From Actinomadura alba (GTDB lineage: Bacteria > Actinomycetota > Actinomycetes > Streptosporangiales > Streptosporangiaceae): DNA of 64,000 bases. Shown one piece after another: positions 62,984 to 64,000 of the stretch (the stretch's first letter is position 1; each line of letters begins with the position of its first letter). A model generated the notes under the pieces. That model worked only from the letters and a program-made list of their open reading frames with translations. It ran no database searches and was not told where the DNA came from. The stretch is taken from the NCBI RefSeq assembly GCF_014323705.1, contig NZ_JABVEC010000002.1, forward strand, positions 186,001 through 250,000. Reading direction: 5' to 3'. The position numbers and the translations under genes are program-made.

Positions 62984-64000
62984 TCAGCGGAAGTTCCCCG
63001 TGTGGCCGAGCGAGTAGCGCCCCGGCTGGGGAAACACGCACAGACCCACCGCCCCCGTGCCCGCCCTGATCGCGTGGACCGGACGGCCGGTCTCGGTCGA
63101 GATCGCGTACACCAGATCGGGCGAGCGGCCGGGCAGCCACAGCACCTTCCCGTCGGCCGACACCCCGCCCATCCCGGTCGAGCCGGCATTCGGCAGCCGC
63201 CATCGGCCCACCACGCGGCGGGCGGCGAAGTCGATCAGCGAGATCGTGCCCCTGCCCGAGACGTACAGGATCGTGCCGTCCCGGCTCGGCGTGAGCCCGC
63301 CGGCGCCGGGCCCGGTGCGGATGAAGCCGAGCTTGCCGAACCGCTCGGCGTCGATCACCCAGACGCCCTCGGCCACCGGATCGGACACGTAGAAGACAGT
63401 GCCGTCAGGGGACAGCCGCACGTCCTTGGGGGCGGCCCGCCGGTGGAGCAGCAGCACACCGGTCACCGTGCGCCGCCGCGGATCCACCCGCACGACCTGA
63501 CCCGAACGCTCGCACGTCGCGATCACGTAGTCGCCCGTGGCGGAGAAGTCGGCATGTCCGACCCCGTCGCACGGCACCCGCAGCGCGTAGTGCAGCCGCA
63601 TCGTCCGCGGATCACGGAAGTCGATCCGCCGCAGGGTGCCGGTCATGACCAGGGCGGTGCGCCCGTCCGGGGTGAAGTAGAGGTCGTGCGGCGAGGCCAC
63701 CGCCACGGGCGCGCCCCGGCGGCCGGTACGCGCGTCCATGGGCACCAGCGTGCCGCCGCCGTCGCTGATCCACAGCGTCCTCAGGTCCCAGGACGGCACG
63801 ATCTCGCGTGGCACGTTCCCGACCCGGAGGCGGCGTACCACCTGGAGCGTCTCGGGGTCGATGAGCTCGACGGCGCGGCGCGCGGTGTTCGTCACCCAGA
63901 TCCGGGCGGGCAGCCCTCTGACGGCGGCGCTCAGCATGCCCGGCCGGGTCCAGCCGTAGACCGGAGCGATCCGGCCCAGTGCACGAGAGGCCTCGGCCAA
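62984..64000 (-). CDS. Beta-propeller (YVTN-type) repeat protein, 5' end at window edge
   Basis: At least 338 residues of repeating blades: RIWVTNTARRAVELIDPETL, RRLRVGNVPREIVPS, LYFTPDGRTALVMTGT, VRLSPDGTVFYVSDPVAEGV, LTPSRDGTILYVSGRGTISL, GGVSADGKVLWLPGRSPDLV. These match YVTN/NHL seven-bladed propellers, usually extracytoplasmic binding proteins. The frame is open to the last base (a TTG at 64000 is a weak start candidate), so the N-terminus, perhaps with a signal peptide, probably lies beyond the window. Convergent with the LysM/BTAD gene, 42 bp apart. Confidence 0.8.
   Translation of the reverse strand: MAEASRALGRIAPVYGWTRPGMLSAAVRGLPARIWVTNTARRAVELIDPETLQVVRRLRVGNVPREIVPSWDLRTLWISDGGGTLVPMDARTGRRGAPVAVASPHDLYFTPDGRTALVMTGTLRRIDFRDPRTMRLHYALRVPCDGVGHADFSATGDYVIATCERSGQVVRVDPRRRTVTGVLLLHRRAAPKDVRLSPDGTVFYVSDPVAEGVWVIDAERFGKLGFIRTGPGAGGLTPSRDGTILYVSGRGTISLIDFAARRVVGRWRLPNAGSTGMGGVSADGKVLWLPGRSPDLVYAISTETGRPVHAIRAGTGAVGLCVFPQPGRYSLGHTGNFR

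Overview
The window is chromosomal core DNA from a very GC-rich, Gram-positive actinomycete. Codon use, GTG/TTG starts, a class F sortase, a WXG100/EccC-type secretion pair and a Tad pilus locus without a secretin all point that way. I suspect the order Streptosporangiales, but the sequence alone does not prove it. From memory, and unchecked, the order of many housekeeping genes (TCA genes, trpS, RNA ligase, yihY, D-Ala carboxypeptidase, mutase, bmp transporter, cdd/deoA/add, lpdA, PNP, PMM, accA) follows the Streptomyces coelicolor core. I saw no rRNA, tRNA, CRISPR array or intact insertion sequence.

Layout. 1-5.3 kb: the end of folD, an FHA/HTH regulator, and a TCA block (citrate synthase, a small DUF3017 protein, isocitrate dehydrogenase, malate dehydrogenase). 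5.4-9.9 kb: a translationally coupled HSP90/TPR pair. 9.9-13.2 kb: the Leloir pathway split into divergent galK/galT and convergent galE. 13.4-20.8 kb: CBS-domain protein, trpS, 2'-5' RNA ligase, a large polytopic membrane protein, YihY and a D-Ala-D-Ala carboxypeptidase. 21-25.5 kb: a B12-type acyl-CoA mutase large subunit, a YbdK-type carboxylate-amine ligase and an M20 amidohydrolase. 26.3-34.9 kb: a nucleoside import and salvage unit (BMP lipoprotein, ATPase, two permeases, cytidine deaminase, thymidine phosphorylase, adenosine deaminase). 35-36.2 kb: a sortase with its probable substrate. 36.4-45.3 kb: LpdA-type flavoprotein, gamma-glutamylcyclotransferase-like protein, purine nucleoside phosphorylase, a tandem-repeat mini-ORF, phosphohexomutase, two TPM-type membrane proteins and a biotin-dependent carboxylase alpha chain. 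45.7-52.9 kb: a WXG100 protein, an SPFH protein, a VapBC-like pair and a 1492-residue EccC/EssC-type ATPase. 53-64 kb: a compact Tad/Flp pilus operon, a membrane-anchored LysM/SARP-like protein and a beta-propeller protein cut by the window end.

Functional links. Imported nucleosides would be deaminated (cdd, add) and phosphorolysed (deoA, PNP); the hexomutase next to PNP may handle the resulting pentose-1-phosphate. The EccC ATPase is transcribed divergently from the tad operon, so a type VII ATPase and a pilus machine share one control region.

Most notable points: (1) an 18-bp tandem array that begins in the stop-codon region of PNP and encodes a 60-residue VTPLEA-repeat peptide, overlapping PNP by GTGA and the mutase by ATGA; (2) a structured 220-bp insert between tadC and the pilin gene whose two hairpins share flanks, resembling a non-autonomous IS200/IS605 derivative; (3) several genes with a TANNNT box 6-9 nt before the start codon, i.e. 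probable leaderless transcripts, including a possible 17-codon leader ORF before mdh; (4) galK and galT starting from one shared CATG; (5) near-perfect operator-like palindromes in front of the carboxylase, citrate synthase and VapBC genes.
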